64,000 nt of DNA, taken from contig FJUW01000003.1 of NCBI GenBank assembly GCA_900074885.1, positions 186,001-250,000 on the forward strand. Reading direction: 5' to 3'. Origin of the DNA: Rhynchosporium graminicola (lineage: Eukaryota > Ascomycota > Leotiomycetes > Helotiales > Ploettnerulaceae). Both the position numbers and the translations under genes were made by a program. Numbering within the stretch: position 1 is the stretch's first letter; every line of letters begins with the position of its first letter. Below the pieces are notes generated by a model. That model was not told where the DNA came from, ran no database searches, and saw only the letters and a list, made by a program, of their open reading frames with translations. Shown piece by piece: positions 1 through 12,200 of this stretch.

Positions 1-1134
1 CATTTGATATTGCTCCAATACTGGTAGGAGAAAAGCCGAGAGATGCTATGGCTCAGAAGACAAGCATAGAGAAGAAACCTCTGCCACAGACACCCTCTAG
101 TATTAGTGAAGCTCCAGAACGTTCCTTGACGCTATCGTTGCCAATATCGCAAATGGACAGGTCGGGTTCGAAGAGCTGGGGGGAGGAATGGGTCCATTTG
201 AGGAATCAGAGTAGAGTGGTGAAGAAGAGCATATCGACATTTGATTCAGCAGTTTCTCTTTCGTACGAGACCTCTTCAGGTGCTTCTGAATACTTGACCA
301 CATCTGATCGTAGTTCACACGTCTCGATGCCAAGGATAGCAGTGACGCGGAATCCAGTTCATCAAAGACCAAGGAGTAGGACGGTTACACCCAGCAGTAG
401 CATCAGCAATCTGTCGCGAAGAAGTCCACTTTCTTCTGTCCGGTAAGTGCACTCGCTTGTGCTTGAACGCCTGAACTGACTTTCGCAGATCTGCTGATTA
501 TCCCCATATTCTGGTCCGACCAGAATTGAGGTATTGCCCTCCGATGATTCCACCACCACATAGCTGGCATTCATCAAGGACTTCCTCGATATCCCAACTA
601 GTCCCTGTCAGAGACATGAGAACTCTATACAGGCAGCCATCTTTCAGTACCTCTGAGAACTTTGTCATTCGAGGACCGCGAAAGAATCTTCCACCCCTAC
701 CTCGGAAAAAACCTCCGCTGAGCAGGAGAAGAAGAAGTGATCAGAATTTCCGAAGTGTTTTCATCGGTGACAGGCCGAAATTTGATTATGAAGAGAAATT
801 GGATGAGCATCTTCGGAAAATCGAGGTCGCTTATGTCACTCGTTCCCAGAGTAAGAGAAATCAACATCCGAGTACATTTGAAAAACGATTGGCAATGAAC
901 TTTGAGACATTGACACCGCCACCAGGTCCGGTAAGTTCAAGATCGAGATATCGGGAGAGGCCGCTTCCATTGTCGCCTATGAAGCCAGATATTTCAATCC
1001 GTCCTGGAACAGCACAACCGACCGTAGCCTCAAAACTGGAGCCCTACAGCTCTAAAGCTTTTCGGAGGTTGAGTTTGGGTGATTTCTCCTCGGGAATGGG
1101 GAACTTGGATGGGCTTGGGAAAATGTTTGATTGA
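1..1134 (+). CDS. 3' part of an unidentified Ser/Arg/Pro-rich protein
   Basis: The reading frame is already open at the left edge, so this is the 3' end of a gene that begins outside the window. A 46-bp GT-AG intron lies at 443-488 (donor GTAAGTGC, acceptor TTTCGCAG); joining 442 to 489 keeps one frame through to the TGA at 1132-1134. The visible product of about 360 residues is rich in Ser, Arg and Pro, with several PPLPRKKPP-like proline/basic stretches and no membrane segment or recognisable catalytic motif. It looks intrinsically disordered. The first in-frame ATG is at 48, but codons upstream of it are also open, so it is probably internal. I do not recognise the family and assign no function. 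Confidence 0.65.
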
Positions 1135-2157
1135 AGCTCCGTGTAGATGGGAAATGGGTATGGACTCCGGAAGGACTCACCACATGTATACTAGAGCGAC
1201 TTATGCTTTACAACCTAATGAAATGTAAATAAACTGAAATAAAGATCACTTGATCTTTCTTCCCCTCGAGCAATGTAAGTAGATTTTGACATCAAGCTCT
1301 TCTCCTTGAAGACATAGTTAATGCTACCCCATATTTGAACTTGGTTTTGGTTTGCATGAAGCTGGAGTCGATGGATTTAGTCTGACTAGAAAGGAAGCTG
1401 TTCGCTTCAAGCCAATAAATTTCTTCCCATTGTTGAAGCTTCTGCGATGTGACGTGTTCTGCTGCGAGGCTGCGAGAATGTTTGTACTAAATGAGGTATG
1501 ATGCTATCGATTCCTCGATTGTCGCGGGCAGACGCGGGCGGGGTAGACAAAACCCGTCGGTCGGGTACCTTTCGTACTAAAAAGCACACGACCACGACGT
1601 CGCCATGCATCTCGGGGGAACTGGCTATAATGATGATGATGATGATGTTGTAGTACTCGCACGGTACTTCCGTAACCAGGTACAGGTATGCAAAGGTGAG
1701 GATATACTTGGTCGGATGGATGGATGGATGGATGGATGGATGGATGATCAGAATGAACACAATCTTCTGTTCTCTTCCAACTTTCGTGATGAGTAATATG
1801 ACGTCGGGGCTCACCCCACCTCACACCACTTGAACCCCCTTCCCAGCCTCTTTCTTTGAGGTCTTCCAAGTCGCACATGACAATCCAAACAGAGACATTT
1901 TCACATATTCCACTCTTTCAGCTGGACAACCAATACAACCAATACAAGGAAACCAACCACGATCACGCGAACACGAAGCTGATATCAAAACCACGAGACA
2001 ATCTTCATCACCATCAGACTTCGCCTCCGTATAAAAACAACCTGCCTAGGTATTTAGAAGATCGACTGCACTAGAACAACGACCGATCACAAAATAAACA
2101 CAACTTCCAGCGGACCTTTCTCCGCCCTTCTTTCATATACACACACATCATTTCACC
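1135..2157. other. intergenic region with microsatellites; promoter of the phosphatase inhibitor gene
   Basis: No convincing gene is seen here. The region holds a GAT tract (about 1630-1647) and a GGAT tetranucleotide tract (about 1714-1745). A TATA-like TATAAAAACA lies near 2031, about 125 bp before the next start codon, followed by a C/T- and A/C-rich leader typical of fungal 5' UTRs. Confidence 0.5.
1714..1745. repeat. (GGAT)n microsatellite
   Basis: About seven to eight head-to-tail GGAT units are readable directly. Short open frames across it are artefacts of the repeat, which encodes Met-Asp-Gly periodicity on one strand and Ile-His-Pro-Ser on the other. Confidence 0.9.
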
Positions 2158-3020
2158 ATGACCGATACGATGTCTTCGGAACAGCCTCAGAGAGTCCACT
2201 CTCCTCCAAGTCCATCCAGCAAGCGACCAAAAGGTACCCAAGCAGCGCATTCCCCTACCATGAGCATCTCCAACTAACCTTCTCAGGAATTCTCAAGAAC
2301 TCTTTCCATCGCTCTCCTCCCCAACAAGCACCCATCACCACGCAAGCTCCTCCACCACCTGTCCAACGCCCAGAACTCGATCGCGACGTCTCCGACAAAG
2401 ACATCACTCTGCAAAACACACTTCAAAACGCCGGCCATAGACGCTCCTCCTCTGCCGCGCGACCCTCAGGATCCCGTCGCCAGTCCAGCCACGCCTCTCT
2501 CTCACAAAGCGCCGATGATCAGAACATGCGGTTGAAATGGGATGAGGCGAATCTGTATCTCACCGAACAAGAAAAGAACTCTACCATGAAGATTGACGAA
2601 CCCAAGACGCCTTATGCCAAGCAATACGATCCGACCGAAGATGAAGATGAGATCCGTACAATCGATGCTGATGAGATCATGGTCGATGAGCTAGATAAGG
2701 CGCGAGCTGGAGTCAGTCCTGGCAAGTCGGCAAAGGCCAAGGAGGATGATATCCCAGGCTTGAGTCTAGGTGAGCCTGAGGAAGATATCCCCGAGTCGCA
2801 TCACGAGCTGGATGAACATGGACACAAGAAGGCTGTTCATGTCCGAGGCGAAGAACACGTGGGACTGAGTGCTGAAGAGCAGGAGAATCATAGGAAATTT
2901 GAGGAGATGCGAAAGAGACACTACGAGATGAAGAATGTGGCGAATCTGCTTGGACATCCGGAGGAGTTGGACGACTTAGATGATGATGGCGATAACGATA
3001 TGAATGGGAGTGCCAAGTAG
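2158..3020 (+). CDS. GLC8: protein phosphatase inhibitor 2 (IPP-2 / Glc8 family)
   Basis: Two exons (2158-2233 and 2287-3020) with a 53-bp intron encode about 269 residues. Members of this family bind and modulate type-1 protein phosphatase (PP1; Glc7 in yeast). All three hallmark blocks are visible in order. KGILKN straddles the intron at residues 25-30, a KWDEANL block lies near residue 108, and an HYEMKN motif is near the C terminus inside a charged helix ([13 protein letters not shown]). The C terminus is acidic ([10 protein letters not shown]). The ATG at 2158 is chosen because it sits in a CACC-ATG context and gives the N-terminal KGILKN through a clean splice. Without the first exon the frame would start at 2526 and lose that motif. 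The length is within the fungal range. The gene stands alone on the plus strand. Confidence 0.9.
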
Positions 3021-4022
3021 GCTTGCATGTGTACATGGGCGTGCTATTTTGGCGTTTGACGATTGCATGACCAGGGGTTTACTTGCGCTGAGTTGCGTTT
3101 TCTTCTGCATATGGATTTGTCATTGGGGAGAATTTCCTTGATGATTGCTTTTGGCTTCTTTGGCTTTGCTGTCAAGTCTCTCCAAACAGGAAGAATACAG
3201 ATGCATCACTGCACATTTCTTGAAGTCAATTGATACTTGCTATTATATTTCCTCCTTCCCTGCACGTGCATTTATGATCTTGAAGAGCTCTTTGCGGTTG
3301 TCTTCGTTGCTTCGCGAACATGTTTCTAACACCAAATATAAAGGACTCGTTTCTAAATTAGAAACTGCTAGATATTGAAGCACTCGTGCCGTTAGTTCAA
3401 ATGCCTATTAACACGCTTCAATCATCTTCAAGTCCATCTACAAGTCCATTTGCATGCTGCAGATAGATACAGCCAGCCATGTAACGACTTTCAAACTCTT
3501 TCGGAAATGGCAGGTAATCCATCATATCAACTTCTTTGCGGAGCTTCCTACTTCTGCCCCGGCCAAATCTCTCTGTACCCCAAGCCCAAGATATGCTTTA
3601 TAATTTCCATTTCCAGCACGGCCAAAGCCGACGAGATGTATGTGACGCCTCTCCGCGAGTTGCAGAAGACTATATCGACTCTCGGTTCTCGATTGTCACT
3701 TTCCGTGCTTCCTTGGACTTATGGAAGGAGGTATGGTGTAAGATATGTACTTACCTACGGTGAAATAGACAACGAGCTGGTAGCGGCTCACCTTTTATCG
3801 TGTTCTTCACTCTCGACGCGCCTCGTTAAAGCCTCACCTCATTTCACGTTGAGCTTCACCTCTGTCGAGAAAATTCTCAACAACTTCAACATATTTCCTT
3901 TCTCGTCTCGTCTCGACTCGACTTTCCTTGATCAACGCGACACTATCACAACGCAATATCTCCGGTCTACTCGCGACAGCATCACAGAATCTGCAGAGGA
4001 AATACCTAGAATTGATGACGAG
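3021..4022. other. intergenic region and 5' leader of the cupin gene
   Basis: Nothing with family resemblance is visible. The last 150 bp are pyrimidine-rich with repeated TCGTCTCG/TCGACTCG, typical of a fungal 5' UTR. An open frame at 3450-4130 crosses into the next gene but has no conserved content. Confidence 0.4.
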
Positions 4023-6054
4023 ATGAGTTATCAGGATCATGGATGTAAGTTCGTGCTTTCTATGTGCCTCAATTTATGCGTTTGTGGGCTGTGGACGAGG
4101 TCAAGAGATGGAGATGGTGATGCAGGCTAGATTGTGATTAGCTTGCAGTCTGAGAAATGCGTGGAGTTTAGTACCAAGATCAACCTGGACTATGGCTGAC
4201 GCTTTCTAGATGGCAATACCGATGGTGATCGCGACATTGGCAAGCTGGGTGCCAGTTCTGATGGGCCAGAACTCGACGATATCGGAAGAATGAGTACGAA
4301 GACTGCTCGAGAGGCCACTTTGAAAGCGCAGCAGGCGAAGAATGGAAGATTGAGACCTCAAAGGAACAAGAATGGGGCCAGCCTTGAGAGTAGGAAGAAG
4401 GGCATACTTGGCAACCTGCGTTCATTTGAGAAGACATTGACGGAGTTGCGAACGTCCCGAGATAATGACCAGTTCACCCAAGACAAGATCAGAAAGGTGG
4501 AGACGAATATTGTGAATCAAATGAAGATCCTGCATAAACTTGAAAACAGGGGAGCTCTTGAAGAAGAGAACCACCTGGGGTCTCAAGTTGGAGCGCTGGG
4601 AGACCATGAGATGGACGAGGACGAGCAGGAACTCGCCGATGATGATGAATCCAGAAGAAAGCGCAACTTCACTGAAGCTGGCTTCAAAGATGATGAGGAC
4701 TTTGGTACTATCCGAGAGACTGTCGTCATCGATGACACGCCAAAGAAGATCAAGAGGGAAAAGAAGGACAAGAAGGAGAGGAAGCATCATAAAAAGCGCA
4801 AGACTGAACACGCCTCTCAGGACTCTTCTCGACTCATGGATGACATTCCTCTCTTCGGTGAACATGGGCCGATTATTTTCACATCTGCACCCGAGGACTT
4901 TGACGATACCTCAAAGTCAGACAGACTGAGAGCCAAGTTTGCGATGCAGGATGAGGCGATGCTACTAACCCCCGAGCAAAATAAGCAATCGGCTTTACTG
5001 GAGACCATTGCTCGAGGGCGGAGCCGTAGTGATTCGAACTCGGGCGATAGGATCTACAAAGCTTTGTTGGCAAGTATCGGAGATCCGCCTTCGCCAATGT
5101 CGCCATGTTCCCCGGAATATTCAGTCGACCATACCCAGCAAGCTTTGATAGGGATTGGCAGAGCTGCCCTTGAGGCGCCTATCCTACCAAAATTACAGAA
5201 GCCCATCCGAGATCCTGCTTTCGTTACTCAAGCTCCTGTATCAAAGACTGTCACCCCAATGCTCCCCCGAGAGTCCCCTATCTTACCTCCCAAGAGAAAC
5301 TTTTCACTCCTTACTAAAGCAGCTCCTGCTGCCAAGGTAAGTAGAATTGAGAAGTTGAAGACTAAGAAGAAAGATCCAGAAGGCAGGAAAGCTCAAAAGG
5401 AGGAGAAAGATTCAGCACAAGTCGCAGCAAAAACCCAGGACATAGAGTCTTCATCTCAGATCATCCGAACCACTAATACCCCAATTCTTCCACCAACGAA
5501 GCCCTCCGATAATAAGGTCCTCAGCTCGTCCGACGACATTAAATCCTCTACACCAGTCACGAAGTCTGTCAAACCAAAGAAGGCGAAATCTAGGAAGAGG
5601 AAGGCCAATGAGACACAAAATTATGATTGGGAGACAGATCCTGGCAGACTACGCGCTCGCATTACGAAGGAGAATGAAGATGATGACGTCGAAGCTGAAG
5701 AGAGTAAGTGCCACCTTCCCAAAATCCTCTTCCAAATCTAACATGTATCTAGATGTCGCATTCTCATCTGCGTATATTGGAGCGCGACCATCCGGGATCA
5801 GCATTTCAGGCACCAAATTCGATGTCCTACACGTCGTCTCGGGCACGGCTCGAGGATTTCCCATCTCTGTCGGTTCTGAGGGTATCAAGATATGTTCCGT
5901 GGCGAAGGGTCGCGTGACGGTTACTTTGGGAACTAGAGAGTTTACCGTTGGAGAGAATGGGATGTGGAGAGTTCGGTCTGGGGAGAAATGTTCGATGTTC
6001 AACTCGGATGGTGATGGGCCTGCTTGTGTTCATGTCACTGCTGTTGAGGGTTGA
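4023..6054 (+). CDS. nuclear protein with C-terminal CENP-C/Mif2-like cupin
   Basis: Three exons are proposed: 4023-4044, 4210-5703 and 5753-6054. Both junctions preserve the frame and give 605 residues. The N-terminal half has a charged helical segment (about residues 70-125) and an acidic stretch. A strongly basic, nuclear-localisation-like run of Lys/Arg/His follows at about 185-205, and a long Ser/Pro/Lys-rich disordered region comes after that. The last 100 residues form a beta-rich block ending in KGRVTVTLGTREFTVGENGMW and a CMF..ACVHV tail. This matches the second half of the cupin fold that closes fungal Mif2/CENP-C, where it dimerises the inner-kinetochore protein. I do not see the classical CENP-C signature motif upstream, so it may be a divergent CENP-C relative or a separate chromatin protein with the same cupin. 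Start choice rests on the small first exon; 4290 is an alternative internal start. Confidence 0.6.
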
Positions 6055-7385
6055 ACTTGGAAGTTGATTTATTTCGATGTTAATGTCCTCGGATGTTATA
6101 GGACGTTGGCTAGACCATTGAACAGAGTGTATTTGTAGGAAATCAAGACAGGCTCAGTCGAACCCATGTTCGATAAAGCAAGTCCTAGAGCATTTTTCAT
6201 CATAAGTAGAGTCCTGGAGCAGTATTGCGATTCCGACAAGCCGCTATGTCTGAAAACGCGAGGCAAGCTATCCACTTTTACCGCAGACCAGCTTCCATAC
6301 AATACTTCGAATACTATTAAGTCCTGATTCTTCCCAATTGTAGCTTCTTAGTTTGTTTCGATTCCCCTACTGAAGATATTCCACCTCCAAATCACAGGGT
6401 AGCGTCTTCAAATTTCACACTGGGCGTTCGAGGCCGAAGCGGGATATGATCATACGTTGCGATTCAGCCAATAAGTCACTGGTGAGTAGAAATTTCCGAA
6501 TTTCCGAATTCAGATGCTATTAGTCGAACAAGAAGGGCGCACGCTAATCGAGAGTCCGGTCGAGGCACTTGAGGTGATAGTCTCTGCCTCCGAATGGTTG
6601 TGAGCTAGAGAACGGCATGGCCCAATCCCGTTGATGTGTAGGTTGGTTCATGGTGAATTCTCAATCTTTTCTCTGTTCGATGGAGTGTCATTTGAAACTT
6701 TCAAGAATCCTGCAGAGATATCAGTAATCTTGACAAAAGAAGACAAAACGTTCTCTGTCCGTCATCTCATCTTGCTGAGAACCATCAATCGGCCTCAATT
6801 CAAACATGTCAGTTCGGCGGTGAACATATTTAAGATTGCTGATTCTGTGCAGAGTAGTATGGATTATAGTTTCCGAAGCTGTTCCTGTCTGTTCTATCAA
6901 GGTCAAGGATGAGAAGAGGACCTTTCGCCTTTGTGTAGTATGTCTATCAATTCAATGGCTGTGACTGTTCACCCTCAAATTGATTGATTAATTGATGCAA
7001 AGAATGACACAGGAAGTGTAATCAAATAAATACTTCATCACTTTGTAATGGGATATATCTGATAAATCCCAAGGAAAGTATGTATAAGTGATGTCACCGA
7101 ACAAGCTCAGCCACAGCCACGGCATCGTGCATCAAGTTCATGCGTCCAAAAGCAGGTTCCCCGCCATGACACTAACATCAACACCGACTTTTGACACTGA
7201 CAGCGGCACGCCAGATTTCCTGACATTGAACACGTCGATTCGAATATAACTTCACCTTCCATCCTACGAGTGAATTCACATAAAACCTTCTTGTTCTGGA
7301 AGATTGTTTTCTGCCACTCTCCTGCTGATTACCTTCTTCTCGACAATCCCACAGAACACTCAAACTTCATCAACCCACAAACAAC
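6055..7385. other. intergenic region
   Basis: No supported gene. Short open frames on both strands lack family features. The last 200 bp are A/C-rich and form the leader of the SMP/C2 gene. Confidence 0.4.
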
Positions 7386-9290
7386 ATGGCTACACTAATC
7401 GAAAAGCTGACTGCAGAAGGTGGTGGAGAATCTGTCCGTAAGTTACCCCCTACTTCAAAACTCGAACAAAACAGAGCTATTTCACCTCTATACGAAGCTG
7501 ATTATCTTAGAATTCCTCAACGATATCGTTGCGCAATTGTGGCCTCATATCAATGTCGCCGGCAGCAAGATGACCAAGGAGATTGCGGAGCCCATGTTCA
7601 AGACCATGCTTCCAGGACCGCTCGCAACTCTTCACTTCACCAAGATCGATCTCGGTCACGTTCCTCTCTCACTCTCTAATGTTCTCGTCACGAAGACCGA
7701 GTTGGGTAACATCAAGCTTGATATGAATGTTGATTGGGCTGGCCAGTGTGATATTCAGCTGGATGGAAACATGATCCCTTCTCTTGTAAGTGTGTTCGTC
7801 TGAAGTCGTGAATTTCTCGTGTGTGTATAATGCAACGTCTTGGAATGTTCAAATTACTTTCATTAATATGTCGGGGAGTTTTTACATGACTTGCGAAATG
7901 CTAATACATCGAACAGGGAGTCAAAGGTGTCGCACTCCATGGTCGACTCTCTGTTCTCCTTGGTCCACTAGGAGATATCATCCCACTGATAGGAGCCGCA
8001 CAAATCTCGTTCATCAACCCGCCGGTTCTTAAGCTCGATTTTACCGGCGCTGCAAACGTAGCTGACTCGGATATGATCGATGGTGCTGTCCGCAACGTGA
8101 TCATGAGTATTATCAATGGCATGTTGGTAATGCCCAACCGTATTATGGTCAAACTCGACGCTACCAGCGATTACTTCAAGACTCAACTCTACCCCATCGG
8201 TATTCTCCGCCTGAAGGTAGGCACCCTCTCAGTGTCCCGAGATAAATGCAGGACATGGTCGCCTTCTCGGGCGCCTCGTTCGAAGTCTTATTGTTATGAG
8301 TAATGCTGATGTTTCCGCTAGGTTGAAAAAGCATCTGATTTCGCCGAAGAGAAGACAAGCACTAGCAGCAAATTGTTTTCCAAACTTACAAGAGCTTCTC
8401 CTGACACTTACTGTAAGGTCGCGTTAGGAGCCGAGGAACCATGGAAAACTTCGACTAAGAATAACACTACCAATCCTGCTTGTAAGTGATGGGGCAGCCT
8501 AGAATTTCTTTTTTAACGTCCTAAGATACTCTTGGAAAATAGTTATCCTTCTCTCCAGAGACCAACTTCTTATTCCTAATGCCTTCCATACACTGCCGTT
8601 GCTGACCTTTACCTAGGGGGCGAGACACATGACTTCGTCGTCACCGATCTGAACCAGAGCATCACTATCGACTTACGAGATCACGATGTCGGCAGCGATG
8701 ACGATATCGGACTCGCCGTTACCACAGTCAAGGATCTCTTGTCCGCTGGAGGTCAGCAAGAGTTGACCATGGTGCATAAGGATCAGCCAGTCAATGGCAA
8801 AATCAATATCTCAAGCAAATTCTACCACTTTGCAGCTGATCACAGCAGCCTTACTGCCTCGGATCATAGCGGTGAAGGCCTTCTCTCGGGATTGGCGAGT
8901 GTGCTCGTCGCCGGCGCATTTGATATCCCCGGCCGACGTGAAGAGGTCACTCCAAGCGTCGTAGTTTCATGGGGTGAAAAACATCGTTTCCAGACAGCTG
9001 TCAAGACCGATGCGCCAGGAACCGATATCAGCAACCCCTCATTTGATCAGACCTTCCGTATCCCGATTACGGCCGATATGATGGGTAGCGGAGCACAGAG
9101 TTTCAGAATCGCTCTTATGAACGGCAAAGCTGAGATCGGTGCCGTGGATATACCGCTCGAGGATGTCAAGAATGCGCCGGATATGATTCTGCAGGATAGA
9201 TTTGATGTTGGTGGTGCCAAAGTTAGGGCGAGCATCTGTCTGCGTGGAATTGTACCTGCAAGCATGGATCTTCCTGAGCGTCAGAATTGA
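7386..9290 (+). CDS. SMP (lipid-transfer) and C2-domain protein, tricalbin-like but without a membrane anchor
   Basis: Five exons (7386-7437, 7511-7785, 7917-8216, 8322-8481, 8617-9290) splice in frame to 486 residues. Residues about 17-209 match a synaptotagmin-like mitochondrial lipid-binding (SMP) domain: an FLNDIVAQLWP entry helix, a PLATLHFTKIDLG strand, and the characteristic INPPVLKLDFTG segment followed by MLVMPNRI. A C2-like beta-sandwich follows (about 235-330), with a conserved DTYCKVALG..PWKTSTK..TTNPAW pattern spanning the last splice site. A second, more divergent C2-like block (about 355-480) ends the protein. Tricalbins and E-Syts use the same order to move lipids at ER-plasma membrane contacts but carry an N-terminal hairpin anchor. 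None is seen here, so this is probably a soluble or peripherally bound form. The SMP start follows within 20 residues of the ATG. Confidence 0.8.
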
Positions 9291-12200
9291 TTGGCATCTG
9301 GAGTCTGATGAGGGCGTGAGAGGAAAGGGATAGCATAAGCGAGGATACCGAGCACTGCTCACTGTACATACTTTTGACTCTAGCTTAGTGAGCTTACATG
9401 CATGGTCTTTACTTTTTCGTCCTCTTACTTAAGACGGTGCTTTGCAAATATCAGGTTGTGGCTCTCCGCCGCAGCGAGTCATAATATTTGGTTGGAAAGC
9501 TATCTTACCTACAGCGTGACTTCTTTTGGCCCCATGGGTTACATGCCATAAGTAAGGATCTAAGGGCACTCATCTCGATAATAAATCGCGACTCCAGTAA
9601 GGGCTAAAGTATCCGTTTGAGAATGACTGAACTAGAATTCTTGGCGTCCTGCAATCTATCGCTCCCTCTCTACATTCTCAACATTCTTGGTCCTGGAAAA
9701 ACGTGATCCCGGCATCTTTCTGGAAGCATCAATACAGCAGGAGCCTGGTAGACATATTTTGGGATGCTAGATGACGACTTTTCACAAAAACACGAAGTTT
9801 GGACGTTGTGGGCTGAGATCAAGGGTGCGAAGATTGAGATAGAGGTGATTCCTTGAATCCTTTAGATGAGCATCTGAAGAATTTGTGGGAGCCGATGAGA
9901 ATCGAGCTGAATGATTCTTTGAGTTTTTGATTAGTAATTTGGATGTACTGGATCCCCGTAGGCATTTTGTAGGATTTGACATCTGAGGCTAAGACTATCG
10001 GCTTGAGTGAGTATATAGACACTAACGACTGGTCTCCAATACTGGACGTAGCTTTATTTCACTGGAGATGCGAAGTGTTCGTTGATTTCGTATATCTGAG
10101 AGGATAGAAAAGACTGACGCAATTCGCTTCATGTCCGTTGTTCTTGATGAGATGCATATCAACAGAAATTAACCTAAAGATGAGATACAAGTGCAAAAAA
10201 GGAACCGCGTACGACTACATATTCAAGATATGGTCCTTTAATACTGATATCAAAAACATGAGTATGGTCTCGAAATTCGAACGACGTATATCAAGGCTAC
10301 TCAAACCTGTGACCGGCGAAGAAATCAAACTCTGAAGTCGAAGTGCGTCAATTGATAGGCCTCAAAACGATGGTTCCAAAACAACTGAACTAAATTCCTA
10401 TACACCTTTGGTGGATGTGAATGATCTCCTTGTATATATGCTAGAAGATTTTGGTGGCTTTTGATCAAGGTAGCTGGGTGCCTCAAGACCAGAACAATCT
10501 CTTTGCAGAAGATCAATTTTTGCGTACCATCGGACTGGTATCTTCATCAATGCTCGAATTCAAGGTCAAAAAGCCAGATTGAGTGCAAACAGAGAACAAC
10601 TGTACTTGACCGACCGTAGACAATCATATCTTGAAACGGTTGGGGAACTCGCAGCAGCCCACGATCCTGACTACCTCACAAGAAGAACCACTGTTTGCAA
10701 CTGCTCTCTGTGGCCGTTCTGTCCCTTGATGAGAGTTCGGGACTGGAAAGTGGTTGCCATTTGTAGAAGCTGGGACTGGCTGATAGGAAGGCTCTGATAA
10801 TCATTGCGCTACTTCCTTCTGAAAACCGTGCTGACGGTGACACTCTTTGTTGTTGCCATAAAAGTAAATCGACCTTTCCCTCATGCCCACGGGGCTTGTT
10901 GGGTTGTTCCTGCCTGCGTATGAGAAACAGAGTCTTCAAAAGGGAGATATTGTTCCCTTCTCGCTCTTCTTCTCCTTCTCTTCTTCATTTCCACTTCCTC
11001 TTCATTCTCTTTGTCTCCCTCTTCAGAACTCGTTACATTTCCCAGACCAGCTTTACTTGAAAACAATGCATGGCACAAGTTCTCGCCATGACTCTAGTTG
11101 ACAGCACTCGAAGCCTGTTCGACACCTCCTGCACCGCTCTTCTCCATGACGTATGGACACCACCGACACTCGTCGCCGGCATTAATGCAAGACCTCGCTG
11201 AGCTCTGCTGGTATTTCCTTGTGCCTTCCTATCCGAGACCGGATTTTCGAGAAGCAGTCAGCTAACTTGAACTGTGATCTCAGGTAAACTGAAGAGGACC
11301 CTTTGGCACGAGCACAGAGACTGACACCGAGAATACTCTCGGCCCAGCCTAAGCACTTTGCCCACAGGATATGCTCTCTACAGGGTATCATCATGGATCG
11401 ACAGCATATTGGCCAGCTTGGTCCCATAAGGCATGTGAAGTCACATGCTCAGTTCGGTGATGAACCAAATATTCTTACATATTTATCTGAGTGTTCGCAC
11501 GGGGAGGAAACAAAAGTTCGGAGGCTCACGTTTTATAGTTATCTGTGTAGATGCACTATCACGAGCGGCCGATGGACTTACCTCGATTCAGCTGGCAGAT
11601 GACGACTAGTTTCTCTACGCGACTATGGAGAAGCCGAAGCCGATGCCGATGCCGATGAGCGCGCACCCATACTCACACCCACCTCAGCATGTACGAAGTA
11701 TATTCACGGACCATCGATCACTGTCGATCCATAGCTCACCGATACCAGATACTGATCAACAAAAGTCACCTCCTACGGGCTTCAGCTGGACTGGACGTGG
11801 GTCCTTTGGAGGTATTGGCATGGGCATGGACGACAACCAACGTCATAACACAATTGGAGGCGACTTTCTGCTTGGTAGAAAACGATCCATGATTGTAGGC
11901 ATCTGCTATCAGGACACTGGCGACTTAGATTGTTATTGCAAGAGGGTTTTGTCCACTACCTGGTTATATTTAGTTATATGCCCTGCCTTACGCCTCAGAA
12001 TGAAACTTTCGTCCCAATCATTCAACTTTTCAGACCACTGGCCATGAAATCCTGGATGGTCAATCTTCTTCTGTTCGCGTAGCTCTTAATTCACCGTTTT
12101 GAAATGCCCATATTTCAACTTGCACACAAGCCTTGAGTTCCTTTCCGCTCCCCAAGAAATCTCACGGACACTGATGCTGGGTGAATCGTGATATGTGTTT

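Noticed and set aside
3450..4130. 226-codon plus-strand frame upstream of the cupin gene
   Set aside because: It overlaps the first exon and intron of the cupin gene, has no domain, and its 3' half is a repetitive pyrimidine-rich leader.
11625..12047. 140-codon plus-strand frame with a Met-Pro repeat
   Set aside because: It starts in a CCGATG repeat, has no splice partner, no family resemblance and no codon pattern like nearby genes.
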